Assembly (NCBI GenBank): GCA_015499995.1
Contig: JADNRV010000642.1
Span: forward strand, 1-20,121
Direction of reading: 5' to 3'
Source: Flammula alnicola
Lineage: Eukaryota > Basidiomycota > Agaricomycetes > Agaricales > Strophariaceae
Length of the DNA stretch: 20,121 bases
Shown: positions 8,355 to 18,882 of the stretch, one piece after another
How positions within the stretch are numbered: position 1 is the stretch's first letter
How the letters are laid out: every line of letters starts with the position of its first letter
The notes under the pieces: model-generated
The model's database searches: none
What the model was told of the DNA's origin: nothing
The model's input: the letters and a program-made list of their open reading frames with translations, nothing else
Position numbers and translations under genes: made by a program

Positions 8355-10920
8355 ATGGTGCAAAGGACGAAAACAGATGGTGAGTAGACTCGGAGGATAA
8401 AAGTCGAAGATAGCCCTTACTGAACCTATGGTTAGGTCCATCGCAGGCAGAGATACTTCTGCGAGTCACATCGGGTATCGCAGCAGAGCTCATTAAAGCA
8501 CACGATGCAAATCAATCCGTTTCGCTCAACGAGATTCGCTCGAAGATGAGCAAGAAATTTGGATATGGAGGCGTTCCGAGACTTGTGGACATCATCAGCG
8601 CCATTCCGGATGACTATAAGAAGGCACTGCTGCCCAAGCTGAAAGCACGGCCTGTCCGAACTGCTAGTGGAGTGAGTATCGTTGTTTTGCCCGTATGAGC
8701 ACACGAAAAATTAACACCTATTAGATCGCAGTCGTTGCTGTGATGTGCAAACCGCATCGCTGTCCGCATATCGCCATGACGGGAAATATTTGCGTGTAGG
8801 TAGCCTTGCTCTTATTTGAAATATTTCAGTCCTGAAGTTTTTGCTTCGATAGATACTGTCCTGGTGGCCCAGATTCCGACTTTGACTATAGTACACAGAG
8901 CTATACAGGATATGAACCTACGAGTATGCGTGCCATCCGGGCGCGTTATGATCCTTATGAGCAGACGCGAGGGCGAGTGGAGCAGCTGAAGAGCCTAGGA
9001 CATAGTGTCGACAAGGTATGTTGTTTTTCCTGATGTTTGGCAATTTTTTGACCCATATATGCGCGTTTCCTTAGGTGGAATTCATCGTCATGGGTGGTAC
9101 ATTTATGAGCATGCCAGAAGATTATCGAGGGAAATTTATCGCCCAGCTACACAATGCGCTATCTGGGTTTACTGGCACAGATGTCGACGAGGCCGTCAGG
9201 TGAATACATCGTCTACCAGAAAAAATTCAGGGTGTTGAACGAACCTCGCCTTTCCAGATACTCTGAGCAGAGCAAGTCAAAAGCCATCGGTATCACGATT
9301 GAAACACGTCCAGATTACTGCCTGCGACCCCACTTGAGGTTTGTCCTACCATTCAGAAACACCGGTACGATGGTTAATTGTATTAATACAGCCAAATGCT
9401 CCGATATGGGTGCACCCGCCTCGAGATTGGTGTCCAATCCGTGTACGAAGACGTCGCGCGCGACACGAACAGAGGACACACCGTCCGCGCCGTCTCCGAG
9501 TCCTTTCACCTCGCAAAAGACGCTGGATTCAAAGTGGTAGCACACATGATGCCCGACCTTCCGAATGTGGGCGTCGAGCGTGACCTTGAACAGTTCAAGG
9601 AGTACTTTGAGAACCCAGCATTCCGCAGCGATGGGTTGAAGATTTACCCCACTCTGGTCATTCGTGGTACTGGCCTGTACGAGCTGTGGCGGACGGGCAG
9701 GTATAAAAATTACACGGCCAACGTCCTCGTTGACGTTGTTGCTCGGATTCTTGCGTTGGTGCCACCTTGGACGAGGGTATACCGGGTACAAAGGTGTGTT
9801 TTTACGTGGACTGGCTTCTTCGATCCAATCTATGGGCTCTGGCTTGAGAAAAGGCTTATTTATTTTTTCGTATGCAACAGAGATATTCCTTTGCCTCTTG
9901 TAACAAGTGGATGTGAAAATTCTGGAAACCTGCGCGAGCTTGCTCTCAACCGTATGAAAGATTTCGGTGCAGTTTGTCGGGATGTCAGGTTCCGCGAGGT
10001 TGGAGTAAGTCAGAATAGCTCTCTTCATCTCTTGTATTCTCTTTCATTTCCGCACTGTTTCCCCCGGCCTGTCGCCATGGTTCTTGTCGTTTGTGATGTT
10101 TTCATTAATCTTATTATTGCTATCTCCATCTCTTGTCTTCTCTTTCTTTTCCCCTCGGTCGTCACTTTGGATCTTGCAGTCTGATGTTTTCGCTATTCTT
10201 ATTATTCACTATTCTTATTATTGACTTCATCACATTCGTCGCGGTCTTCTCATTACTCATCCGTTTTTATTTTTACAGATCCATGAAATCCATCACAAAG
10301 TCAGACCAGATTCAGTGGAACTGCTGCGACGTGATTACACTGCCAACGGAGGGTGGGAAACCTTCCTTTCGTATGAAGACCCCGAGAAGGACATTCTCGT
10401 TGGCCTGCTCCGTTTGCGTAAATGCTCAGACGAGGGCACGTTCCGTCCGGAGCTCGTAAGGAGAGAGGAAGGAGGCTGCAGCATTGTACGCGAGCTCCAT
10501 GTATATGGAACTGCAGTTCCTGTACATGGTCGAGACCCAACTAAATTCCAGCATCAGGTGTGTGTTACCTTTTTATTTTTATTTCTTGGGTTCTCCGCCG
10601 TTCCATCGATGAAGAATCTCGACGCTAAAACTAGGTTTCTCTTAATGATTGATAGGGTTTCGGAACATTGCTCATGGAAGAAGCCGAGCGAATAGCTCGG
10701 GAAGAGCATGGGAGTATCAAACTGGCTGTCATTTCTGGTACGTATTCATCTACTACATGGTGGGAGCCTTCTGTGTGCCCTCATTTTCACGTCCATCTTC
10801 ATCGATCATTTTGTTCCTAATGCGATCTTTCTCTTTATTTAAGGTGTTGGCACACGCGATTATTATAGGAAGTTAGGATACGAGTTGGATGGGCCATACA
10901 TGAGCAAACCTCTGCTATAA
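8355..10920 (+). CDS. ELP3: Elongator complex catalytic subunit Elp3, 554 aa
   Basis: Eleven exons: 8355-8379, 8436-8671, 8725-8795, 8853-9015, 9075-9199, 9258-9338, 9392-9793, 9881-10004, 10279-10557, 10656-10737 and 10844-10920. All junctions are GT-AG and in phase, giving 554 residues, the usual Elp3 length. Elp3 adds the carboxymethyl group at wobble uridine 34 of tRNAs. The radical-SAM cluster motif [14 protein letters not shown] (C100, C110, C113; CX9CX2C) lies in CKPHRC...YCPGGPD. The segments [28 protein letters not shown] and TRLEIGVQS follow. The C-terminal GNAT domain shows FLSYED, HQGFGTLL (acetyl-CoA loop, about 501-508) and RDYYRKLGY. The tiny first exon (8 codons) was chosen because its splice gives [15 protein letters not shown], the expected N-terminal region. 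The eighth intron (10005-10278) is unusually long at 274 nt. Confidence 0.97.
10026..10213 (+). repeat. Imperfect tandem duplication inside ELP3 intron 8
   Basis: Unit 1 starts catctcttgtattctcttt at 10026 and unit 2 catctcttgtcttctcttt at 10127. Later parts also pair: tgatgttttc at 10094 and 10182, followed by ttattatt. The offset is 101 bp at the start and 88 bp later, so an indel separates the copies. A further 14-bp copy (ctattcttattatt, 10193-10206 and 10209-10222) follows. Pyrimidine-rich throughout. Confidence 0.65.
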
Positions 10921-11151
10921 TTTTATGGGTTGGGTTGCACGATCGTCGGCATGAGTTATTTCGAGCTCGAGGGACTATTATATATCAAATGGATGTAAGT
11001 TAGCGATGTATGTCATTTAATTGTAAATATCATTATATGCTGCCTTGCAGGTTGACGGAATGTTTTGAGTTTTATCAGATTGCTTATAACCCACTCGCAA
11101 GTCCATGTTGTTCCCAAAGCAGTGGCAAGTGAAAGCGCGATTAATTTGTCC
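10921..11151. other. Convergent 3' region of ELP3 and MDM12
   Basis: 231 bp separate the stop codons of two tail-to-tail genes; both 3' untranslated regions and polyadenylation sites must share it. AT-rich segments occur near 10980-11040. No gene seen. Confidence 0.5.
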
Positions 11152-12327
11152 TCATGGATCTCCCATAACAAGTGTATGGAAGTTGGGAAACACCAGCTCT
11201 TCTTCTACAGTTTTACGTATGACGTCCTGGATGAATCGTTCCACTCGCGTAACATTCTTCAACACATGCTTGTCCGCCTGCCCGATCTCGCTCTCGATGT
11301 ATATGGACGGCAGCAGTCTCTGCCCAACTGGGAGGGGTTTGGATGGTCGCGAAGGGACGCCAGTGGGTGGGGATTCGTCGTCCAGCTCAGGAGGAGTTAA
11401 GCTTGCAGAATCTCGCTTCGGGCGGTCGCCTGCAGGCCCATACGGGTCAAGATCGTCCAGGATGCACAGATGCACACGCTTGCGTTCGCCTTCGTAGGCT
11501 ATTGCGACTTCTCCGTTGAATACAAGTCCTGTCACGGAGAGTTTTATTGGGAGAGACATGAACATTGGCGAAGGGTAATTGATGAGGAGCGATGTGGTTA
11601 ATGTGATGCGAAGGTTTGAATGCCAGTTGATGTGGAGATGGAGCTGGAGATTCGGATGGGGATTTTGTGCAGGTTCTGGTGGTGGTGGTTGTTCCTCAGA
11701 GCCCGCCGGGGAATTATCGCTTAGAGAAGGATCGTTAGACAGAGGATCTCGGGCCCCTGCTACATCCTGCTCGTATTCAGCACTGCTCCGCCGAAAAGGA
11801 CCCGCTGAAAATGGGGTCGCAGGAGTCGGGCTACGGTACATGGGTGAACCCTGCCAAAGCGGCTGTGATGGAGGCCTGTACTCTGCGAAATTCGGTGTAG
11901 AGTTCCACATCTCAGCTGCAGACGTTGTTACAGGTGACCGTAGTGTAGGCAGCGATGCAAATAAGTCTGTTGGACCTCCACGCCCGTATCGGACGTGCGG
12001 AGGCAGGTGCTGGTACGCCAGTGATTCCTCTCGGCCTATTGCTCGCCTAGAGACCCATTCAAAGCCTTCTTCATCTTCTGCGCCTTCTGTGACCTTTATG
12101 GGTCCCCTGTCGGACTCGTCGTCGTCGTCTTCCAGAAAATCGCGGTATATGTCGCGAAGGTCGACCAGTTCCACATCTGGTGCGGTTGAGCCGAATTCAA
12201 GTGAAGTTACCTCGATAGGTCCAATAAATGAGGGTCTTTCTGCGCTTCCAAGCTGCCTATTAAGCACATCGACGAGATAGGATGCCAGTGAAGCGTCGAG
12301 CTTGATCCATTCCAAGTCTATCGACAT
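11152..12327 (-). CDS. MDM12: Mdm12, ERMES complex SMP-domain subunit, 391 aa
   Basis: Single-exon gene ending in TGA at 11154-11152. Mdm12 is a lipid-transfer subunit bridging Mmm1 in the ER and Mdm34 in the outer mitochondrial membrane. The start is set at 12327, eight codons inside the longest frame, because MSIDLEW is the conserved Mdm12 N-terminus and the extra residues (MLHVITTT) have no counterpart. The SMP domain is visible in two parts: PSFIGPIEVTSLEFGSTAPD with ELVDLRDIY near residues 32-62, and later LHLHINWHSNLRITLTTSLL, GLVFNGEVAIAY and KRVHLCILDD. The end VEEELVFPNFHTLV is the typical closing strand/helix. An acidic, Ser/Pro-rich insert of about 130 residues (roughly 65-220) separates the two parts, as in other basidiomycete copies and fungal Mdm12 with a loop there. 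Tail-to-tail with ELP3. Confidence 0.93.
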   Translation of the reverse strand: MSIDLEWIKLDASLASYLVDVLNRQLGSAERPSFIGPIEVTSLEFGSTAPDVELVDLRDIYRDFLEDDDDESDRGPIKVTEGAEDEEGFEWVSRRAIGREESLAYQHLPPHVRYGRGGPTDLFASLPTLRSPVTTSAAEMWNSTPNFAEYRPPSQPLWQGSPMYRSPTPATPFSAGPFRRSSAEYEQDVAGARDPLSNDPSLSDNSPAGSEEQPPPPEPAQNPHPNLQLHLHINWHSNLRITLTTSLLINYPSPMFMSLPIKLSVTGLVFNGEVAIAYEGERKRVHLCILDDLDPYGPAGDRPKRDSASLTPPELDDESPPTGVPSRPSKPLPVGQRLLPSIYIESEIGQADKHVLKNVTRVERFIQDVIRKTVEEELVFPNFHTLVMGDP

Positions 12328-12713
12328 CGTCGTCGTAATGACATGAAGCAAAAGGAATCACGTGATTATATATCTGAAGCGCAATGACCTGAAACGTTCA
12401 AATCCAGCAATGCACAATGTCCACTGGCAACTCGTAAAATAAATATCTAAAATGTCCTAGTAGTGTGTGAGCTACTCTTCATGTCTAGAGTGAAACGTAA
12501 TTAGATGCATATGAATATTTAATAGCTTGAGCAAGATTCTAAACACCACTCAGTGCCTCGGATTCATGGAATGACCCCAGCGTTATCGCACACATATTAA
12601 TTGTGTAGTCTTCGATTCCTCTCGCTAAGTCGCACATTCCCATAGCCCCGACTCACGAGGCCGAGGCAACGACTTCCCTTCGAAACGAAGGATTGACAGT
12701 AGTTCCATCACCC
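12328..12713. promoter_or_regulatory. Upstream region of MDM12
   Basis: About 390 bp upstream of the MDM12 start with no open frame of note. It should contain the MDM12 promoter; no TATA box or known operator could be singled out. Confidence 0.35.
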
Positions 12714-13149
12714 TCAGTCCGCCAATTCCCCGGCATCAGTGCTTCGTTTCGTCATTGAACTTCGCGGAGCGGCATAATTCATCGAGTACGTGGGGAATTT
12801 GAGCTCCTGCCTTGTGGACATGAGCCACTTAGAAACCGAGGGTGCCAGAGATGCAAGTTCAGTGGTCGCCGTTCCCAAAGGTCTGTCGAGGTCTGTCCAG
12901 GCCTGGCGCCCATTTTCTGGGTGCATCGCTGTATGCATGATAACATCCAGTCAGGGAAAGATCTTCAGATACCGTCGACATTACGGTATTGAGAATTTCC
13001 CATAGTACGACGGATGTCAGCGAGATCGCGAACCACGATATACCGTAAATCTGCTCTTGTTCCTGCGAAAAAAATGATAGTTGGATTGCCGGATGTGAAA
13101 GGGACGAGGCCTAAAATGTGACGAATGTATGGCGAATAACGTTATTTTG
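12714..13149 (-). other. Unidentified coding-like stretch, possibly a gene remnant
   Basis: On the minus strand a frame from about 13137 reads YSPYIRHILGLVPFTSGNPT, then IIFFAGTRADLRYIVVRDLA, then DIRRTMGNSQYRNVD. A possible 44-nt intron (12972-12929, GTATCT...TACAG) joins it in phase to 12928-12714, which ends LKFPTYSMNYAAPRS...ELAD with TGA. The composition looks protein-like, but there is no in-frame ATG before a TAA stop near 13145, and I recognise no family. It starts about 50 bp past the end of the apyrase gene on the same strand. It could be a 5'-deleted relic, a gene with an undetected first exon, or chance. Confidence 0.3.
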
Positions 13150-13188
13150 GTGTCAGCTTAGCGCGGCGTCCGTTGGCATTGTACAGCT

Positions 13189-15509
13189 TCACTCTGTCTG
13201 CAACTTTCCAGAGCTATGGTAAATGCTATTGGCGCGTGAGATAGCTCCTTGTCGCGGTGCCATACTCGAGAGGTTTATTTGTGAAGCATTTCGTGAACGT
13301 GAACTCATGAGAGACGTTTGGGCCGCCAAGGTATCGTCGACGAAACCTGGTCCAGGAGATGGAGATCGTGAAACATATTGGGTAGAAGTAGCCGTGGATG
13401 TGAAAGTAGTTGGCATAGTGAATGACCGCGTGGGAGATGAACGCGCATTGCTTGGCATTATGTGGCGTAGTACTGGATTGTTGGAAGTAATAATAGAAAG
13501 TGGTCCTTTAGATTTTGGCTGAGCAAAGGAGAACACTCGACGTATCCAGCGCCCACTCGACGTAGTTGGCGATGGCGGGCGACCGCCGTTAAGCATGTTT
13601 CCTTCCTCCAGAAGGTCACTGTAAGTATCGCGTCTGGCAACGCTCCGGACCGTCCGCAAACATGTTGACCGCAACCTTCGGCGCATGGGATAAACGATGG
13701 CGAGCAATATGAAAATGACGAAAACATAGAGCAAAAATAATACGGGGGAGAAACCCAGAGAGCTCCTGCTCAATGAGCTCGGAAGATGGGGGGAGATAAT
13801 CTCTTCTATGCCGCCGAGAGATAACGATGGGAATCGTATAGGTTGAATTGGGAAGTGTTCAATGTCCTCAATATCATCGATGGGATCCACGAGCGGTCTG
13901 GTCGTCTTTACGAGAGGAGGAACCTCTTTACTAGCTTCCAATACCATTTTCCCCAGAGTCCAGCTGATAGCGATGTCACCGACGGTGTCCACGGACTGAA
14001 ATGTCGGTCTACCAAGGCCCTTTTTAGTAGCCTCATCAGCTACTTTTTCACCTTTCGTTGTTTCGTTTCCTCCTGGGTCCACAAGGCGGGGCATCTTGAT
14101 ACCCTCGTGCAAAACATTAGCCAACCACGCGGCCTTGAAACACTGCATCTGAAGCCGTGGTAACTCCACTTGTGGGCCCCACTGTCCGGCCTCGACAACT
14201 TTACCGTCCTGCACGACCTCTCCATCTCCGCCAAGCCGATGTCGTATGCGTGATTCTTCATGCTCTTTAAGAATACCTGCCCAATCTCTGGAGCAGAATT
14301 CTGATGCCGCACGTTCGTATTGTACGAAATCGTATGCGCCACCAAGACCGAAGATGTGTTCTGAAGAATACCAGTATTCAGAAACGCCAATGAAGTGGGA
14401 AACGGAGAAGTCGATTGGAGGGACGTGGACGCCGTTCATGAGACATGGACTATCAGGACAGGGTGCGGTAGTGTTGAGTAGAGGTGCCGTCTTTTTCATG
14501 CATTGCTCAAATGATCCCGTTCCGACCATTCGGTGCGACTCCTTCAAATGCGCCGTCGCAGGGTTACTGGAGTGTACTGGCAATTCCTGTAGTTCAAGGT
14601 CTTTTGGAAGACAAGGGTCTGGGATGAGATGGTGTCCTTTGTCGGCATCTTCGTCCAAGTCCAAAATAGAGTCGTACTCCGTAACGGCCTTTCCTACATA
14701 TCGTTCGCGGGCCTGGTTAGTTCCATAACCCAGCCACGTCGTCACGAAGACCTTGTGGTGAATCTCCTCTCCTCCAAGCAGCCGCAACCGTACATCGATC
14801 AAGTCGTTCGTCTTCGCCTGATGCTCTAGACTGGGTTCGAAGGCAATCTGCGTAGATGCCCCGCCCATGTCGAGGAACCCATATGTTGTCCTGTCTTGTC
14901 TGGAGCCCGTAAAACCATCCATGAGGTAATTGACCGCGATCCACCCGAAGAGTCCTTCCTCTTCGCCGGTAATAATCCGCACACTCGACCCACAAGGCCC
15001 GACAGCGGAAGGATCCTCAATCTTAAAATGTGAATGCGTGACGAGGAAGCGACACGTTTCCAGCAATATTTCGCCTTGCTTTTTGGGAGACAAGAGACGC
15101 ATGCCTGCTGTTGCAAGTAAGAAGAGTGGGGTGTCCTTTTGTAATGACGGGGGGATATGGTCCCGGGCGTGGCTCAACAAAGGTCTTAAATATGCACCAA
15201 CATCCTCTGGATTGTCTGCGAGAGACGAAAGTCCTAAAATTACGATGAATTTCCCTTCATAAAGATGTCTCGCCTGTTGTATCGAATTCACATACCAGGC
15301 TCAACCTTACTGACCCAGAGGTCATTATCCTGCGTGCCCTTCTCCACTTTTGGTAGCGTATAGGCGAGCGTACTCCCTTTCTCGACGTGCATTGACCGAG
15401 GGTCCTTCCAGCTGTATATTTGCAACCTCGAACCCGACGAACCAGCGTCGATAACGATTCCAAAATGTCGTCCGGAGAGCCATGAATTACCCGCTATTGG
15501 AGGAGCCAT
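13189..15509 (-). CDS. GDA1/CD39-family Golgi apyrase (Ynd1-like), 752 aa
   Basis: Two exons, 15509-15296 and 15233-13189, flank a 62-nt intron. Translating through the intron meets TGA, while splicing restores VSKVEPGLSSLADNPEDVG. The protein hydrolyses nucleoside di/triphosphates in the Golgi lumen, supporting nucleotide-sugar import for glycosylation. All five apyrase conserved regions are present: IDAGSSGSR (20-28), ATAGMR (112-117), GEEEGLFGWIAVNY (161-174), DMGGASTQIAFE (193-204) and GDIAISWTLGK (490-500). A single membrane span lies near residues 568-586 (VLFLLYVFVIFILLAIV), followed by RRR and a Ser/Arg-rich tail of about 160 residues predicted cytosolic. One C-terminal span with no N-terminal signal anchor matches yeast Ynd1 rather than Gda1. 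It is longer than yeast Ynd1 because of the tail. Confidence 0.93.
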
Positions 15510-15962
15510 TTTTTCGTGTGAGTTTCACTGGTGAGAAAAATACAAGCCTGCAGGCGCGACTGCAAGTCAAGGGGGAAATTAGAAGCCAGAGTTTAAATAC
15601 AAGGAGGCGCTGAAGTTGAACGTTGAACGCTCACAGCTAAAGACATATGTATTTTTTTGCCTTTTGTGGGAATAGCAGGTCACGACGGCACACGTGGCAC
15701 TTGTGCACTATGTATCTTAGATCTAATCTTATCGGCACTGCTATTACAGTTCTACGGAGCATTAAGAAGTAATACGACCTTCACCAGAGTCAAGTTTCGA
15801 TTCACGAAAGACATCCCAGAATCCCGTCGCTGTTTCTTTGATCCAGATTCTACATTTTCCTCTCTCTTTCGTTTCAAGTCACGTTGTGCCGTGTAGTAAG
15901 TGATTATTTATGATTCCTCTCCTCAGATACAGCAGGATAACAAACGGTACAGACACAAAAGA
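15510..15962. promoter_or_regulatory. Apyrase promoter and 3' flank of the PWWP gene
   Basis: 453 bp between two leftward genes. A TATA-like TATTTAAA reads on the minus strand at 15599-15592, about 83 bp upstream of the apyrase ATG. The rest has no gene. Confidence 0.4.
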
Positions 15963-18882
15963 TTATTCCTGATAGTTGGGGATAACAACATTTCTCCTCA
16001 GTCTCGAAGCACTGTCGGTCCTACCATGCGTTTTGCGTGTTTGCGACGACCCTTTCTTGCTCTTCAGCCCTTTGCGCATCATTTCCCGGTAGCGCATGAT
16101 GTCGTTTACCCAGTCCCTCTCCTGCAGCAAGGTGTCTCCTTGTTCGTATAATGTTTGTTCTTCAGCTGGAGATAGCAGCTCCATTGATGTCCGAGCCCCA
16201 GTTCGCCACAGCAGAATCTGTCGAACAGTTTCGGGGAGAAGAACATTTACGCAATACTATAGGAGGCCATGTCAGAAAACCCACAGCCCAGTTAAATTAT
16301 AGTACTTACATCAACTTTCCCAAGAGGGCTCAGCGACTCGAAATCTTTGCAGCCTCGTTGTCTGGAGAGGGTTGTAGATTCGAGTATTATTGGATCGTCT
16401 TCTAGGCCAGTTAAATCGGATGTATCTTCGTTTGCACCGTCGCTTGCGGTGGCGGTCAGAGGCTAGATAATATGGCAAATGAATAAACGAATTCAATTTT
16501 AGTATTATTATCATACCTCCGTGGCAACAATGGAAGATGCGACAGGGCTTAAGGGTGGAACGTAAGCATCGGAAGCCTATAAAATACTATTAAAGAAGAA
16601 GGACGGGAAATAGACGAAAGAAAGCTCACCGACGGGAAAGAGGGAGTATCAGATCTGATAGACGCTTCGCGCTAGTGGAAGATAAGTCAAAGCTTAAGTG
16701 CTAATAGGCACCCTGACTGACCTCGATTCTGGACGAAGGACACGAGCTCGGCGGCATGTCCGGCTGCGACGACGGAAAGCCTTCAGTGGGAGGCGGCGAT
16801 GGAAACCGCTTGTTATCCGATTCCATGACATCGTCCAAGGACTCTTGCACGACCAAGTGCCTCCCTTCCTCCTTTACATTCGCCTTCTCATCCTCAACAA
16901 GGTCGATCACAGTGGGTTCATCTGTTGGAACATCATCAACAATAAGAATACCAGCACGTCCTTCATCTCGGAGGCACCATTCCCGAATGTAAGTCTGCAA
17001 ATGCTCCACATCCTGCGGGTCCATCCGCCCTCTTAGACTGGCGTCGTCAACCACGCTCTGACGCTGTTTGCCGCCATTCATGTACCGAGTATGTTTGTGC
17101 CTCGATGGTTCGTACTCGTTGTTTAAGATGGCTTTCAGTATATTCTTCGTATATACGAACTGTTCTCGGATGGAGAACTGAAGGAAGTCGTTGGCCGAAG
17201 GAAGCGGGTCTAGTGGGACAGGACTGGGAGATCGGCGTGCAAGGTTATGTTGCGGTTGAATCTTTTCGTCGTCTTCCCCGTCGTTCTGGACCTCCACAAC
17301 TGTACTGATAAATTGTCCTAGCTAGCAACTGTGTCAATTGATCGAATTCGCGGACAAAATCAACAAACTTACTTTGCAGGTTGCAAAACCATCCTCTTGC
17401 ATGGTATAAAACCAAGAACGCGGAATATGAGCATTAGTTCCGTCCAACCAAACGATCTTAAACTTTGCCTGCTGCCTCTGCGTAGAAGGGGGTATATACT
17501 GTGTAAGCTTGCCAGGCCAGTAATCCATTGTCGTCGCAGCTTTTTCTCGTGCGAGCACAAGTTCTCCAGGTATTTCCAAGTCTTCATCCAACGGAGGTGG
17601 TTCCCAGGGAGCTTCTTCCTTGTCCGCATAAATGCCATTGTCTTCATCAGCGCTGATATCTGACCCATATTTCCGCTTCCGTTTCCCTTTTGCTTTCCCC
17701 GTAGCCTTTGAGCTGCCTTGAGAGTGACTCAGTTTGAGAGGAGCAGACACAGGATTGGAAGATGACGGGGTTGTGAGGTAGTTGAACATATCCCCAACTT
17801 CTGGCAAATCGTCGCTGTCTACGTCCTGGCCGTCCAGCCTCATTTCATCGACTGCAGCTTGCCATCTCTTCTCAATATCGCTCCGGTCGCGTTTTTGCTT
17901 CTTCCTGGGAGAGGCAACAGATAAAGAAGGTGGAGACACGAAGGTAGGCTTTAGGAATCGCGGACGGAAATGCCGGTCAAGCCTGGATAGTATATTCTCT
18001 TCGGATGGTGCGAATAGCAGCACAGTTTTGACTCCGGTCCCAAATAGTTTGACCTTGAAAGGGACATCGGCCATTCGAGGACTGATAATCTAAAAAGCAA
18101 GGCAGATATGTGAGTGAAAACACGATATAGACATGCACCAATGCACGCACCTTGCCCGGCCACCAAAGCCCCTCCATGTTATCATCACCATCTTCCTCTT
18201 GATCATACACACGCGAACTTTGAGGTTCGATCAAAATCCACACGTAAGTAGTCAGCGTCGCGACTGTCCACACCGGCGCATTACGTTGGGCTTGCGGATT
18301 AGAATGGGAATTGTGGCTCAGACGCGAAGTCAGAGGTGCAGACAAGGACAGCAGAGGCTTCTGGGTATCCTTTGTGCTGAGGACTTCCGAACTCGATGAG
18401 CGTTCGTCGGAAGATAGCGGGGTGAGATCCGATAGGTCACTGTCCTCCCTGGTTGGAGGAGGGATGGCCACCGGTGGAGGCGGCGGCGGCGGAGGCCTCT
18501 TGACGATTGGTCGCGGTCGCGGCCGTGGCCATAGAGGCAGCTCCGAGGTTGACGTTGATACTGGCGCAGACGGCTGTGACTTCGGCCGTGGTGGTACCAA
18601 ATCTTCAGACGGCAAAGGAAATCTGATTTTATTGGATTTCTGTCCCACAGGCGGCGCAGCCTCTTTCACGGAACCAGACATCTTCCTCGTCTTCGCCCTC
18701 TTCCCATATTTTTCCTTCACAGGCGCGCGTCCTTTCCACGTAGACGACTCCGCCTCACTCTCAGATCCTCCGCTGGGAGAATCTGCTGAGTCCGAGTGCA
18801 GCTGGCCCGCAAATGTCGCCGTGGCCCTTTTCGCTGAATTGCGACGCGGAAGCACCGCATCTCCTCGATTATACCCTTCCAT
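15963..18882 (-). CDS. Nuclear PWWP/Tudor-like double-module protein, 865 aa
   Basis: Seven exons on the minus strand: 18882-18151, 18089-17373, 17321-16722, 16671-16630, 16576-16517, 16462-16310 and 16256-15963. All are phase zero with 50-61-nt GT-AG introns. The N-terminal third is disordered (Ser/Pro/Lys-rich, with an eight-proline run). A first PWWP-like module spans about residues 200-275: VWTVATLTTYVWILIEP, then EGLWWPGK across the first splice into IISPRMADVPFKVKLFG. Basic clusters PRKKQKRDR and GKRKRK suggest nuclear import. A second module, DYWPGKLTQYIPP, FKIVWLDGT and QEDGFATCK, ends exon 2 at about residue 483. The C-terminus (MELLSPAEEQTLYEQGD, then DWVNDIMRYREMMRKGL) is helical and ends in basic residues. 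PWWP and Tudor folds bind methylated histone tails and DNA, so a chromatin-reader role is inferred. The 14-codon exon 4 is the least certain. Confidence 0.8.

Noticed and set aside
9315..10028. 237-aa frame (-) antisense to ELP3
   Set aside because: Opposite strand of well-supported ELP3 exons and introns.
11579..12280. 233-aa Ser/Gly-rich frame (+)
   Set aside because: Antisense to the low-complexity insert of MDM12.
15257..15295. 22-nt intron (GTATGT...ACAACAG) in the apyrase gene
   Set aside because: Too short to splice; the longer 62-nt version ending at 15234 restores the conserved PGLSSLADNP segment.
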